Shown here one piece after another: positions 1 through 7,197 of a stretch of 13,076 nucleotides of DNA; the stretch's first letter is position 1; every line of letters starts with the position of its first letter. The stretch comes from Chlamydiota bacterium. GTDB taxonomy: Bacteria; Chlamydiota; Chlamydiia; Chlamydiales; Rhabdochlamydiaceae. The stretch is taken from contig VGMB01000016.1 of NCBI GenBank assembly GCA_016866585.1, positions 1 to 13,076 of the forward strand, read 5' to 3'. Under the pieces are notes generated by a model. The model had not been told where the DNA came from. It was given only the letters and a program-made list of their open reading frames with translations, and did not search any database. The translations under genes were made by a program, and so were the position numbers.

Positions 1-1661
1 TAGTATGCAAGCTTCATACTGCGAATAAAGGCCACTGAAAGTTGTCCTGCAAACTCAGACTCCTTAGCTTCTTCAAAGAGCTTTTGTAATTGCTTTATGT
101 CGTGAGAATCACTTAAGGGGAAGCCAAGGGCGCGTGCGAGGGTGCCAAAGTCTTCTAGGCTTTCCGGCGCCGGCTCCTCGTGGATTCTGAATACTACGGG
201 CTTGCCTTGGTCGGCAAGTGACTTGGCAACGACTTCGTTGGCCTTAAGCATGAATTCTTCGACCAGCTGATGAGATATGTCATATTCTACAATTTTAAAT
301 CCAGTCGGCATGCCTTCTTTATCTAACTCTAGAACGACTTCAGGCAGAGCGAAGTCTATGCTGCCTCTGTCATAACGCTTCTTTTTAAGCAAAAGGCATA
401 AGTCTTTCATGTTATGTAAAGTTTTGCTATGAGGGCTTTCTAGCTTGCCGTCAAGCACAGCCTTAGCTTCTTCGTAGGTAAACCGTCTTTTACTGTGGAT
501 ATAAGACCTCTTGATCTGGTGGTTAGTTACCGTCCCTTGATTGTCAAAATAAACAATTACAGTGATGCACAGTCTAATGACATCGGGTTTCAAGCTGCAA
601 AGATGATTAGAAAGCTCTTCAGGAAGCATGGGAACGCATTTGCCTGGAAAATATGTAGAGTTGCCTCTGAGAAGGGCTTCTTTATCTAGTGCTGAAGATT
701 GTTTTACATAGTGGGCAACATCAGCAATATGTACATAAAGTGTAAATCCATTTTCATCTCTTAGTAAAGATAGAGCATCGTCGAAATCTTTTGCTGTTTC
801 AGGATCTATAGTAAATGTCTCTATCTTGGTAAGATCGAGCCTTCCTTTTTTATCTTCATCGCTCACCTCCATTCCAAGATTTTTAGCTTCGTTTATCACT
901 TCATCTGGGAATGGGCCTCTGATGCAGAACTCCTCAAGCGCTGCAGGAATGTCAATAGAGGGATTGGATATATGCCCAAGTAATGACGATATTTCACACA
1001 CAGGAGGTTTAGATTGGTTCCCCCATTCTAATACTTTTAAGATAACCCTATCTCCAACTCTAACAGGTATTTCGGCAGAAGGGATGATATGAGCAAGTCT
1101 TTGTATACCGAATAGTGGAATGAAGCCTAATATAGTACCCTCATCGACGATTTGCAGGACAATACCCGCCAGATGAGAGCGAGATCTTTTGAGTACAGTG
1201 AGCACTTTTCCTTCGGGGCCTTTGTCCTTTTTTTTAGACGGATATACAGCAATTTCTACAATATCACCATCGACAGCGCTGCCCACTAAGTTCTTAGGGA
1301 TGAATACGTCTTCTTTAAGTAGTGAAGTGGCATCGGGTACAACGAAACCGAATCCGCGAGGGTGCATCCTTAAAGTGCCTGAATGTAGAGGTTGTTTTTG
1401 CTCAATTTTAGGTTTAATTAGAGAAAGTTTTTTCTTTTTTGCTTCAATAGTACCGGAAAGAAGGAATTCTGTAATAATTTTTTTAGCAAGAGTTTCTTCT
1501 TCTTTCGGAAGCTCAAGTTCTTTCATAAGCTGAGATTGACTCATAGGAGAGTAAGATGATGAAGAAAGAAAAGAACGTAATTTGCTTTCGACAGAGTCTC
1601 TAAGAGCGTCACAGGTATCTATTTTAGGTTCCTGTTTGCTTTTTTTGTTTTTATTTTTCAT
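1..1661 (-). CDS. rnr: Ribonuclease R (partial, C-terminus beyond left edge)
   Basis: Processive 3'-to-5' exoribonuclease of the RNB (RNase II) family that degrades structured RNA in the cytoplasm. The frame is open from ATG at 1661 to the window edge, 553 codons with no stop. A Lys-rich start (MKNKNKKSK) precedes a winged-helix-like segment (about residues 15-75), then cold-shock/OB-type segments around 88-270 (for example RMHPRGFGFV), then the RNB domain. The metal-binding aspartates are visible in DPETAKDFDDA (D286, D292, D294, D295), with later RNB landmarks RYDRGSIDF and HQLVEEFMLKANE. RNase R is usually 700-800 residues, so the end of RNB and the S1 domain are off the window. It starts 13 bases after the HAD gene stop and is the last visible gene of the operon. 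No strong ribosome binding site is seen, so translation may be coupled to the gene before it. Family assignment is firm. Confidence 0.95.
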   Translation of the reverse strand, partial: MKNKNKKSKQEPKIDTCDALRDSVESKLRSFLSSSSYSPMSQSQLMKELELPKEEETLAKKIITEFLLSGTIEAKKKKLSLIKPKIEQKQPLHSGTLRMHPRGFGFVVPDATSLLKEDVFIPKNLVGSAVDGDIVEIAVYPSKKKDKGPEGKVLTVLKRSRSHLAGIVLQIVDEGTILGFIPLFGIQRLAHIIPSAEIPVRVGDRVILKVLEWGNQSKPPVCEISSLLGHISNPSIDIPAALEEFCIRGPFPDEVINEAKNLGMEVSDEDKKGRLDLTKIETFTIDPETAKDFDDALSLLRDENGFTLYVHIADVAHYVKQSSALDKEALLRGNSTYFPGKCVPMLPEELSNHLCSLKPDVIRLCITVIVYFDNQGTVTNHQIKRSYIHSKRRFTYEEAKAVLDGKLESPHSKTLHNMKDLCLLLKKKRYDRGSIDFALPEVVLELDKEGMPTGFKIVEYDISHQLVEEFMLKANEVVAKSLADQGKPVVFRIHEEPAPESLEDFGTLARALGFPLSDSHDIKQLQKLFEEAKESEFAGQLSVAFIRSMKLAY

Positions 1662-1674
1662 GGATCGCTTTTTG

Positions 1675-2292
1675 TTAGATGAATCCTTTAGATTGCAACG
1701 CAAATGTAAGTTTGTCTAAAGAAATATATTGATGAGAGTCTATTCCTAGTTCGCTTGCTGTTTTTATATATTCCTCTATGTCGTCAGTATAAAAACAGTT
1801 GCTTATTTCGGAAGAAGAATTTTTCAAAGCCGAAAAAAATATTTTTTTTTCAGGCTTTCTTGATCCTATTTCATAGGAAAAAATATGCTTATCAAACTTG
1901 TCTAAAATTGAAAAGTTTTTTCGGATATAGTCTATATGAGCCTGGCATGTATTAGAGAGTATGATAAGTTCTACTCCATTTTTTCTTAATCTTTCGAGGA
2001 GAGGCATAATGTCTTTATTTAGCTTGAAAATATCAGAAATAGCCCATAAAAAGTCTTCAAGAGGTAGATTTGTGTTAAATTGTGTGTTGAAGTGTCGGAG
2101 CATATCTTCAGAGGAAATTTGGCCTCTTTCGTATTGATCTCCTATAGGGCTTTGCAGTATGAGTTGTTCTATCTGATTAGCGCAGATTCCCGATATACGG
2201 CTTAGTTGAGAGCACATCTTCTTGTGGCAAAAGAAGACCACTACGTTTCCAAGATCAAAAAAAACTGTTTTTTTATTTTCAGTAGATGTCAA
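1675..2292 (-). CDS. HAD-superfamily hydrolase, YihX-like (subfamily IA)
   Basis: Probable small-molecule phosphatase of the haloacid dehalogenase superfamily, cytoplasmic, 205 residues. Motif I is FFDLGNVVV with nucleophile D13; the usual second Asp at +2 is Gly15, as in the YihX-type FDLGNV group. A helical cap follows (about 25-95). Motif II is ILSNT (S113), motif III the lysine in SRKPEKK (K146), motif IV FYTDDIEEY (D170, D171). The start is TTG at 2292, chosen because AAAGGA (minus strand, 2300-2305) sits 7 bases upstream and no in-frame ATG lies near; that site lies within the last codons of folD. The gene is 4 bases after folD and 13 before rnr, so it is part of the operon. Substrate cannot be read from sequence; sugar phosphates are plausible by analogy with YihX. 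An A9 tract (1842-1850) lies in the coding sequence. Confidence 0.85.
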   Translation of the reverse strand: MTSTENKKTVFFDLGNVVVFFCHKKMCSQLSRISGICANQIEQLILQSPIGDQYERGQISSEDMLRHFNTQFNTNLPLEDFLWAISDIFKLNKDIMPLLERLRKNGVELIILSNTCQAHIDYIRKNFSILDKFDKHIFSYEIGSRKPEKKIFFSALKNSSSEISNCFYTDDIEEYIKTASELGIDSHQYISLDKLTFALQSKGFI

Positions 2293-2296
2293 TAAC

Positions 2297-3172
2297 TTAT
2301 CCTTTGTGAGGTTTGCGCTGGTAGCTAAGTAGGGTGTTAGATAAGAGCATAGCGATCGTCATCGGTCCCACCCCTCCTGGCACTGGGGTAATATATTTTG
2401 TTTTTGGTGCGACCATTTCATAGTCTACATCGCCAACTATTCTAGTTTTTCCATCTTTTTCTATTACTCTATTTATACCCACATCAATTACACAGCAGCC
2501 TTCTTTTACCATGTCAGGTTTAATAAAATGAGCTTTGCCAATCGCTGCAACAAGGATATCGGCTGATCTGCATATTTCCTTAAGATTGTCAGATTTACTA
2601 TGCACAACGGTGACTGACGCATTGCAATATGGTGATTTTTGCATAAGAAGGGCTGCAAGGGGTTTGCCGACAATATTACTTCTTCCGACGATTACAACAT
2701 GTTTTCCTTCTATGGGAATGTTGCTATGATTGAGCATCACATGGATACCTAAGGGTGTGCAAGGACAAAAGCAGTTGTGCTCACCTATAAGTAAGTTTCC
2801 CATATTTATGGGATGAAATCCATCGATATCTTTATCAGGGCGTATAGCTTCAATTATCCGGCTTGTATTAATGTGTTTGGGCAGGGGTAACTGTACTAAG
2901 ATCCCATCTATATCGGGATTGATGTTGAGGTCATGTATTGTTTGTAAAAGCTCTTGTTCAGAAACACTTTCGCTAAATTCTTTGTCAAACGATCTGATAC
3001 CTACATCGCTGCATTTTTTCTTTTTCATTTTAACATATATCTTAGAGGAGGGGTTATCTCCCACTAGTACGAATGCAAGGCCTGGCTTTCTAGATGAAAT
3101 TAAAGCTACAGCTTGAGCTATCTTCTCTTCTATTTCTGATGCTATTTTTTTTCCATCAATTATATGTGTCAT
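2297..3172 (-). CDS. folD: Bifunctional methylenetetrahydrofolate dehydrogenase/cyclohydrolase
   Basis: Cytoplasmic enzyme interconverting 5,10-methylene-THF and 10-formyl-THF by NADP-dependent oxidation followed by cyclohydrolysis, supplying one-carbon units for purines and formyl-Met-tRNA. The 291 residues match the usual family length. Visible landmarks in order: YVKMK with the catalytic Tyr46/Lys50 pair, VQLPLPKH (Gln94), PDKDIDGFHP (Asp117), CPCTPLGI, the Rossmann segment VGRSNIVGKP (162-171), and the C-terminal signature PVPGGVGPMT (263-272). The ATG at 3172 lies inside the 3' end of the suhB-like gene, a 17-base overlap that suggests translational coupling. The stop is followed 4 bases later by the TTG start of the HAD gene. 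No missing catalytic residue is seen. Assignment is firm. Confidence 0.97.
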   Translation of the reverse strand: MTHIIDGKKIASEIEEKIAQAVALISSRKPGLAFVLVGDNPSSKIYVKMKKKKCSDVGIRSFDKEFSESVSEQELLQTIHDLNINPDIDGILVQLPLPKHINTSRIIEAIRPDKDIDGFHPINMGNLLIGEHNCFCPCTPLGIHVMLNHSNIPIEGKHVVIVGRSNIVGKPLAALLMQKSPYCNASVTVVHSKSDNLKEICRSADILVAAIGKAHFIKPDMVKEGCCVIDVGINRVIEKDGKTRIVGDVDYEMVAPKTKYITPVPGGVGPMTIAMLLSNTLLSYQRKPHKG

Positions 3173-3965
3173 TACGATTACACCTTAATGTATGAATCAT
3201 TGCATTATGTAGTAGGGAATTTGAGGCGACAACAGAAGTTTTTTTATGAAAAAACCTCTCCATTCCTTCGTAGTCGGTAACAGTTCCTCCGGCTTCCTCA
3301 ACAAGGAGCTTTCCTGCTGCGATATCCCAGGGTTCAAGCGAGCATTCCCAGTAACCATCAAATCTACCTGCTGCGGTATAGCACAAATCAAGAGCCGCAG
3401 AGCCAATTCTGCGTATGGGAAGACCCATATGCAAGATGCTTGCTACTTGATCGATACAATGTAAAGGATTTTGTTCTACATTATAAGGAAAACCTGTGGC
3501 AAGGATTGCGTCTTTTATTTCTAAAGTTTTTGATACCTTTATGTGTTTGCCGTTTAGGCGTGCTCCAAGCCCTTTTTCTGCAGTGAATAGTTCTTGGGTA
3601 ATCGGCTGGTATACCACGCCACAGATTACATCATTGCCTTTAGCCACAGCAATGCTTACGCAGAAATTGGGTATCGAGTGGGCGAAGTTCACAGTACCGT
3701 CAAGAGGATCAATAACCCAAGTTATTTCTTCATTTTTTTTTTGAGCTCCACTTTCTTCAGCTAATATGCTGTGGTCGGGAAACTTTTTCCCTATAGAAGA
3801 TATAATAAGCCTTTCGGCAAGCTTGTCGTAATGTGTTACAAGGTTATGACGACCTGGTTTCGTCTGAATATCAAAAGAGGTGTCAAATCCTTTTCTCAAT
3901 TCGTTTCCTGCTTCAAGAGCAGCCTCGATCGCTGTAGTAATTAAAGATGAAGAGTTAATATTCAT
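3156..3965 (-). CDS. suhB: Inositol monophosphatase family protein (SuhB-like)
   Basis: Mg2+-dependent, Li+-sensitive-type sugar/inositol phosphatase fold, 269 residues, cytoplasmic. The metal-site motifs are intact: LAEESGA (Glu70), WVIDPLDGTVNF (Asp86, Asp89, Gly90, Thr91) and EPWDIAAGKLLVEEAGG (Asp214). It overlaps the mreD-like gene upstream by 4 bases (ATGA) and folD downstream by 17 bases, so all three are probably translated together. In E. coli SuhB also acts in rRNA antitermination; nothing here tells whether that role applies. Related possibilities are histidinol-phosphatase, CysQ-like or fructose-1,6-bisphosphatase activity, but the full-length alignment landmarks look most like the IMPase/SuhB branch. 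An A10 run (3733-3742) inside codons for Gln-Lys-Lys-Asn is a potential slippage site. The symbol is tentative. Confidence 0.88.
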   Translation of the reverse strand: MNINSSSLITTAIEAALEAGNELRKGFDTSFDIQTKPGRHNLVTHYDKLAERLIISSIGKKFPDHSILAEESGAQKKNEEITWVIDPLDGTVNFAHSIPNFCVSIAVAKGNDVICGVVYQPITQELFTAEKGLGARLNGKHIKVSKTLEIKDAILATGFPYNVEQNPLHCIDQVASILHMGLPIRRIGSAALDLCYTAAGRFDGYWECSLEPWDIAAGKLLVEEAGGTVTDYEGMERFFHKKTSVVASNSLLHNAMIHTLRCNRNDTYN

Positions 3966-4495
3966 TTGAGGTCTTCTTCTTCCTGCTTTCTAAGAAATTT
4001 CTTCCATTTGCCAGACTCAATATAGGCATATGCCTGCATTGGGATAGTAAACCAGATGAGTGCATACAAAGCATCAAAAATAGCAGATACTAGGCAATCT
4101 GATAAAATAAGCTCTAGGGTAATACTGACCTGTCTTTGAAAAATATACGTCACAATGATCAGTAGAAAAGAGAATATCGATGAAATTACCCCAGAATAAA
4201 ATGATATGGCAGAAGGCTTTTCTTCAAAAAAATGTTTTTTCAGATGGTAGCATAAGGCAGATGTCATCATGTAGCAAGCCCCATAGAGGCCGAATGGATA
4301 TTGGGATGAGACCGTGTCCACGATCAGTCCGCAAAAAAGACTTATCCATAACGTCACTATGAAAGATTTTCTTTGGTATATTATAGCTAGCATCGGCGCG
4401 AATGTTATCAGCTTGATCTCCGTAAATACTGCCGACCCGTATATGGTGTAAAGTATAGAAAGGGAGAGGGGAAACCATAATGGTACGTTTTTCAA
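3962..4495 (-). CDS. mreD: MreD-like integral membrane protein
   Basis: A 177-residue hydrophobic protein with about five or six predicted membrane segments (near 8-25, 29-41, 45-60, 66-85, 98-118, 130-155) and a charged, Lys/Glu-rich cytoplasmic tail. The stretch GLIVDTVSSQYPFGLYG (56-72) matches the MreD pattern G-L-x-x-D-x-x-S-x-x-P-x-G-L in the second half of the N-terminal region, and length is near that of E. coli MreD (162). MreD is a core subunit of the rod-complex/elongasome. The start is TTG at 4495: a TGA lies immediately upstream in frame, GGAG (4501-4504) is 5 bases before it, and the next ATG would delete the first membrane segment. It begins 16 bases after galE and overlaps the suhB-like gene by 4 bases. 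No mreC or mreB is adjacent, which weakens the assignment; another small polytopic membrane protein is possible. Confidence 0.62.
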   Translation of the reverse strand: MKNVPLWFPLSLSILYTIYGSAVFTEIKLITFAPMLAIIYQRKSFIVTLWISLFCGLIVDTVSSQYPFGLYGACYMMTSALCYHLKKHFFEEKPSAISFYSGVISSIFSFLLIIVTYIFQRQVSITLELILSDCLVSAIFDALYALIWFTIPMQAYAYIESGKWKKFLRKQEEEDLK

Positions 4496-4511
4496 TCAAG
4501 CTCCATTCAAG

Positions 4512-5504
4512 TTAAAGTATAGCTTCTACTTTTTTTGTATGCCAAGCAAGTGCTGTTTCGATGATATTTTCTATGGTAGAATTTTTTGGATACCATTTTA
4601 GCTTTTCATTTGCAAGTTTTGAAGATGCTACAAGACAGCAAGCGTCAGGGGATGGAGCGCAGATATTGGTGCGGACTTTTTTTCCAGAGATTGCTTCGAC
4701 AGTTTCAATTATTTGCCGTATAGAAAATCCAGTTTCAGTGCCTAGATTGACTCTAAGAGATTCTTTCTTTTCAATTAGAAAATATAAAGCCTTTAGGTGG
4801 GCGTCTGCTAGATCACTAACATGGATGTAATCCCTAATTGCTGTCCCATCAAATGTGGGATAGGTATCCCCATATATGTCGAGGCATTCTTTTTGTCTTA
4901 GTGCTGTTTGTATAACAAGAGGAATGAGATGTGTTTCTGGAGAGTGAGCCTCACCAATGAGACCATCTTTATCTGCCCCGCAAGCATTGAAATAACGCAT
5001 CACGACACTCTTAATGCCATAAGCTTTTTCAAAGTCTTCCAGTAGCAGCTCGACCATGTATTTGGATTTGCCGTAAGCATGAAGAGGCCTTTTTGGGTGG
5101 TCTTCTTTTAAAGGGGTCTCTAGAGGATTGCCGTATACGGATGCGGTGCTTGAGAACACAATATTTGTCGTTCCACTTTCAACCATTGCTTTTAGTAGGG
5201 ATAGGGTTCCTTGCACGTTGTTGTGGTAGTATTTCAGCGGATCGCTAAGGGATTCCCTTACGTTTATACTGGAAGCTAAGTGGAATACAGCTGCAGGTTG
5301 ATATAGATCGAGTGTTTTCTTTAATTTCTCAGTATCGTGAATGTCACCTTCTATAAGTGGACCGAATTGCACAGCCCATCTATGACCGCCTTGAAAGTTG
5401 TCGTAGGTTATAGGAGTAAGGCCTGCTTCAGATAGAGCTTTGCAGACGTGGCTTCCAATATACCCAGCTCCTCCTGTTACAAGGATCGTGTTAATATTGT
5501 CCAT
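4512..5504 (-). CDS. galE: UDP-glucose 4-epimerase
   Basis: Extended short-chain dehydrogenase/reductase that interconverts UDP-glucose and UDP-galactose (or the GlcNAc/GalNAc pair), NAD-bound, cytoplasmic; 330 residues, normal for GalE. Visible are the NAD motif TGGAGYIGSH (10-19), the active-site cluster FSSTASVYG (Ser/Thr 118-120), the catalytic YGKSK (Tyr144, Lys148), RYFNACGAD, and the C-terminal GalE signature TFDGTAIRDYIHVSDLADAH. The ATG overlaps the upstream stop by one base (TAATG), and AAAGGAG (5512-5518) inside the previous gene gives a strong ribosome site, so it is coupled to the sugar transferase. Context suggests it supplies the sugar nucleotide for that transferase or for LPS. 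Whether it also takes UDP-GlcNAc is not decidable here. Confidence 0.95.
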   Translation of the reverse strand: MDNINTILVTGGAGYIGSHVCKALSEAGLTPITYDNFQGGHRWAVQFGPLIEGDIHDTEKLKKTLDLYQPAAVFHLASSINVRESLSDPLKYYHNNVQGTLSLLKAMVESGTTNIVFSSTASVYGNPLETPLKEDHPKRPLHAYGKSKYMVELLLEDFEKAYGIKSVVMRYFNACGADKDGLIGEAHSPETHLIPLVIQTALRQKECLDIYGDTYPTFDGTAIRDYIHVSDLADAHLKALYFLIEKKESLRVNLGTETGFSIRQIIETVEAISGKKVRTNICAPSPDACCLVASSKLANEKLKWYPKNSTIENIIETALAWHTKKVEAIL

Positions 5505-6190
5505 TAAAATGCTCCTTTAGGAAATATCATCATAGGAACAGTTTTTAATATTAGGTACAAATCTAAAAGGAACGATTGTTTTTCTACATATTCTTCTTCC
5601 ATTTTTATACGCATATCGAAAGGTATGAGATTACGGCCTGATGTCTGCCACAAACCGGTAATACCAGGTTTTACTGAGAACATTCTGCCATGCCCTTGGA
5701 TAATTACCCTCAGAACTTCATCTGAAGATAAAGGTCTTGGACCCACTGTACTAAGATCACCTTTTAATACATTCCAAAATTGTGGTAGCTCATCGAGGGA
5801 TGTCTTTCTTAAAAAGGATCCAATTTTTGTGATGCGGGGATCATTTCTTAATTTGTAGTGCTCTAGCCATTCTCTTTGCATTTCAGGGTCTGTTTCTAGG
5901 ATTTCTTTGAGCTTGGCATCGGCGTCAACAAACATAGTTCTAAACTTCCAGCAGTGTATAAGTTGACCGCCAGCTCCGATTCTTTTAGAAGAATAGAATA
6001 CAGGTCCTTTTGAAGTTGTCTTAACTAGTATGGTGAGCAAAACAATGATCGGTGAGATCATAATCAATATGCAGAGGCTGAAGAGTATATCAAAGAATCT
6101 TTTTCCAATATTTCTTTTAACTTGATTGTTCTTATGAAAAAATGAAGCGAGTTGTTTTTCTATGTCGTTCATAGTACAAGCAGATTTCAT
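5504..6190 (-). CDS. Initiating polyprenyl-phosphate sugar-1-phosphate transferase (ExoY/WbaP family)
   Basis: Membrane enzyme of the bacterial sugar transferase family that moves a sugar-1-phosphate from a UDP-sugar to undecaprenyl (polyprenyl) phosphate, the first step in making a surface polysaccharide or glycan. The 228-residue form lacks the extra N-terminal membrane domain of long WbaP/WcaJ proteins, resembling ExoY or PglC-type enzymes. Evidence: basic stretch KRNIGKRFFD, a single hydrophobic re-entrant-type helix (32-57) with a Ser-Pro at 46-47, GPVFYSSKRIG, WKFRTM, the catalytic Asp133-Glu134 in SLDELPQFWNV, GDLSTVGPRPL, KPGITGLWQTSGR, and the ending LILKTVPMM. The C-terminus GRN..PFDMRI resembles galactose/hexose transferases. 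Start ATG 6190 is backed by AAAGGA (6201-6206); a second in-frame ATG at 6172 has no site. It heads the sub-cluster with galE. Sugar specificity is inferred only. Confidence 0.92.
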   Translation of the reverse strand: MKSACTMNDIEKQLASFFHKNNQVKRNIGKRFFDILFSLCILIMISPIIVLLTILVKTTSKGPVFYSSKRIGAGGQLIHCWKFRTMFVDADAKLKEILETDPEMQREWLEHYKLRNDPRITKIGSFLRKTSLDELPQFWNVLKGDLSTVGPRPLSSDEVLRVIIQGHGRMFSVKPGITGLWQTSGRNLIPFDMRIKMEEEYVEKQSFLLDLYLILKTVPMMIFPKGAF

Positions 6191-6262
6191 TAGAGTTCGA
6201 TCCTTTGTAAAAAATTACTATATTAACAGCGTAAGATTTTATTAATACGCCAACTAAAAGTT

Positions 6263-6290
6263 TTTATAAGATTAATTTTATTTATATCAA
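6263..6290 (-). promoter_or_regulatory. Candidate sigma66/sigma70-type promoter before the sugar transferase
   Basis: On the minus strand TTGATA (-35, 6285-6290) and TATAAA (-10, 6263-6268) are separated by 16 bases; each matches consensus at 5 of 6 positions. It lies in the only sizeable gap (118 bases) within the long gene run and would give a leader of roughly 65 bases before the ATG at 6190. The gap is strongly AT-rich, so such matches arise easily by chance; this is an inference from pattern alone. Confidence 0.4.
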
Positions 6291-6308
6291 GAAAAAGTTG
6301 TTCTCTGC

Positions 6309-7193
6309 TTAAAAGTTTCTGTCTAGGAGCTTTTGTAGCATTTCTTCTATTGCGGTTGAAGAAATCGAAAGGTCTTTACAGTCATTTTTTACTGACAACA
6401 TCAGAGCTTGTGCAGTTTGTTGAGCCTTTTCGATCCCAAGAAGAGTAACAGCTGTGCATTTGGCGTTAGCCTCATCAGAAAAGACCGGTTTGCCTAGTTC
6501 TTTTTCTGAACTGGTAACATCAAGTATATCGTCAACAATTTGAAAAGAAATGCCAGCAGCATTTCCTATAGATTGGAGTTTTTCTCTATCCTCTTTACTT
6601 GCACTTGCAAGTATAGCTCCGAATTCTAGCGATGCGGAGATCAAAGCTGCCGTTTTATAACGATGGATGAATTCTAATGTATTCCAGTCTATTTGTTTTC
6701 CTTCGTTTAAGATGTCTATAAGTTGTCCTCCAACCATTCCTTCGGCACCTGACTTTTGTGATAGGACTCTGATGAGCTCAACTTTTTGCTCTGCAGTAAT
6801 GTTTTGGCAGGTGGCAATAACTTCAAATGCATAGGTGAGTAGGTAATCGCCAGATAAAACGGCTACAGCTTCGCCAAAAACCTTGTGCGAGGTGGGTCTT
6901 CCTCTGCGCATATCGTCGTCATCCATGCATGGTAGGTCGTCATGTATCAAAGAATAGGTGTGCAAGAGCTCAAGGGCGCACACCGGTTTAAGGCAATCTT
7001 CAATATGGGCTCCAAAGGCTTCAGCTGTTACTAGAGCTAAAAGGGGTCTTAATCTTTTGGCTTTGCCAAGGAGACTGTATCTTGCTGCTTCAAAGAGGGT
7101 GCTGTGTGGGAGACCTTCTTTTTGAGTTATGAGCGATTCCAAGGTTTTTTCTATAAGATCTCTTCTTGAAGCTAGGTAGGAGGAAAATGTCAT
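6309..7193 (-). CDS. ispA: Polyprenyl synthase (farnesyl/geranylgeranyl diphosphate synthase)
   Basis: Trans-isoprenyl diphosphate synthase that condenses isopentenyl diphosphate with allylic primers to make C15/C20 chains for undecaprenyl carrier and quinones; cytoplasmic, 294 residues. Landmarks: AKRLRPLLAL (45-54), the first aspartate-rich motif HDDLPCMDDDDMRRGRPTSH (84-103) with the two-residue insert typical of bacterial type-II enzymes, GGQLIDI, HRYKTAALI (Lys180), and the second motif FQIVDDILDVT (Asp221, Asp222, Asp225). The start is ATG at 7193, four bases after the ugd stop; a TTG extension to 7259 would overlap ugd by about 60 bases and adds no conserved sequence. Product chain length cannot be set from sequence. 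Placement directly before the sugar-phosphate transferase fits lipid-carrier supply. Confidence 0.93.
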   Translation of the reverse strand: MTFSSYLASRRDLIEKTLESLITQKEGLPHSTLFEAARYSLLGKAKRLRPLLALVTAEAFGAHIEDCLKPVCALELLHTYSLIHDDLPCMDDDDMRRGRPTSHKVFGEAVAVLSGDYLLTYAFEVIATCQNITAEQKVELIRVLSQKSGAEGMVGGQLIDILNEGKQIDWNTLEFIHRYKTAALISASLEFGAILASASKEDREKLQSIGNAAGISFQIVDDILDVTSSEKELGKPVFSDEANAKCTAVTLLGIEKAQQTAQALMLSVKNDCKDLSISSTAIEEMLQKLLDRNF

Positions 7194-7197
7194 AGCT

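Noticed and set aside
1189..1533. 114-codon plus-strand open frame
   Set aside because: Complementary to the rnr N-terminal and OB region; Ser/Phe-rich composition is what antisense of Lys/Glu-rich coding gives.
4224..4499. 91-codon minus-strand frame starting TTG four bases from the mreD-like start
   Set aside because: It overlaps the mreD-like frame, ends within it and lacks coherent membrane segments; the mreD-like frame has the better spaced ribosome site and the ATGA link to suhB.
6251..6300. Distant inverted repeat CAACT/AGTTG after ispA as a terminator
   Set aside because: Only five pairs with a 40-base loop and no following T-run in the proper place.
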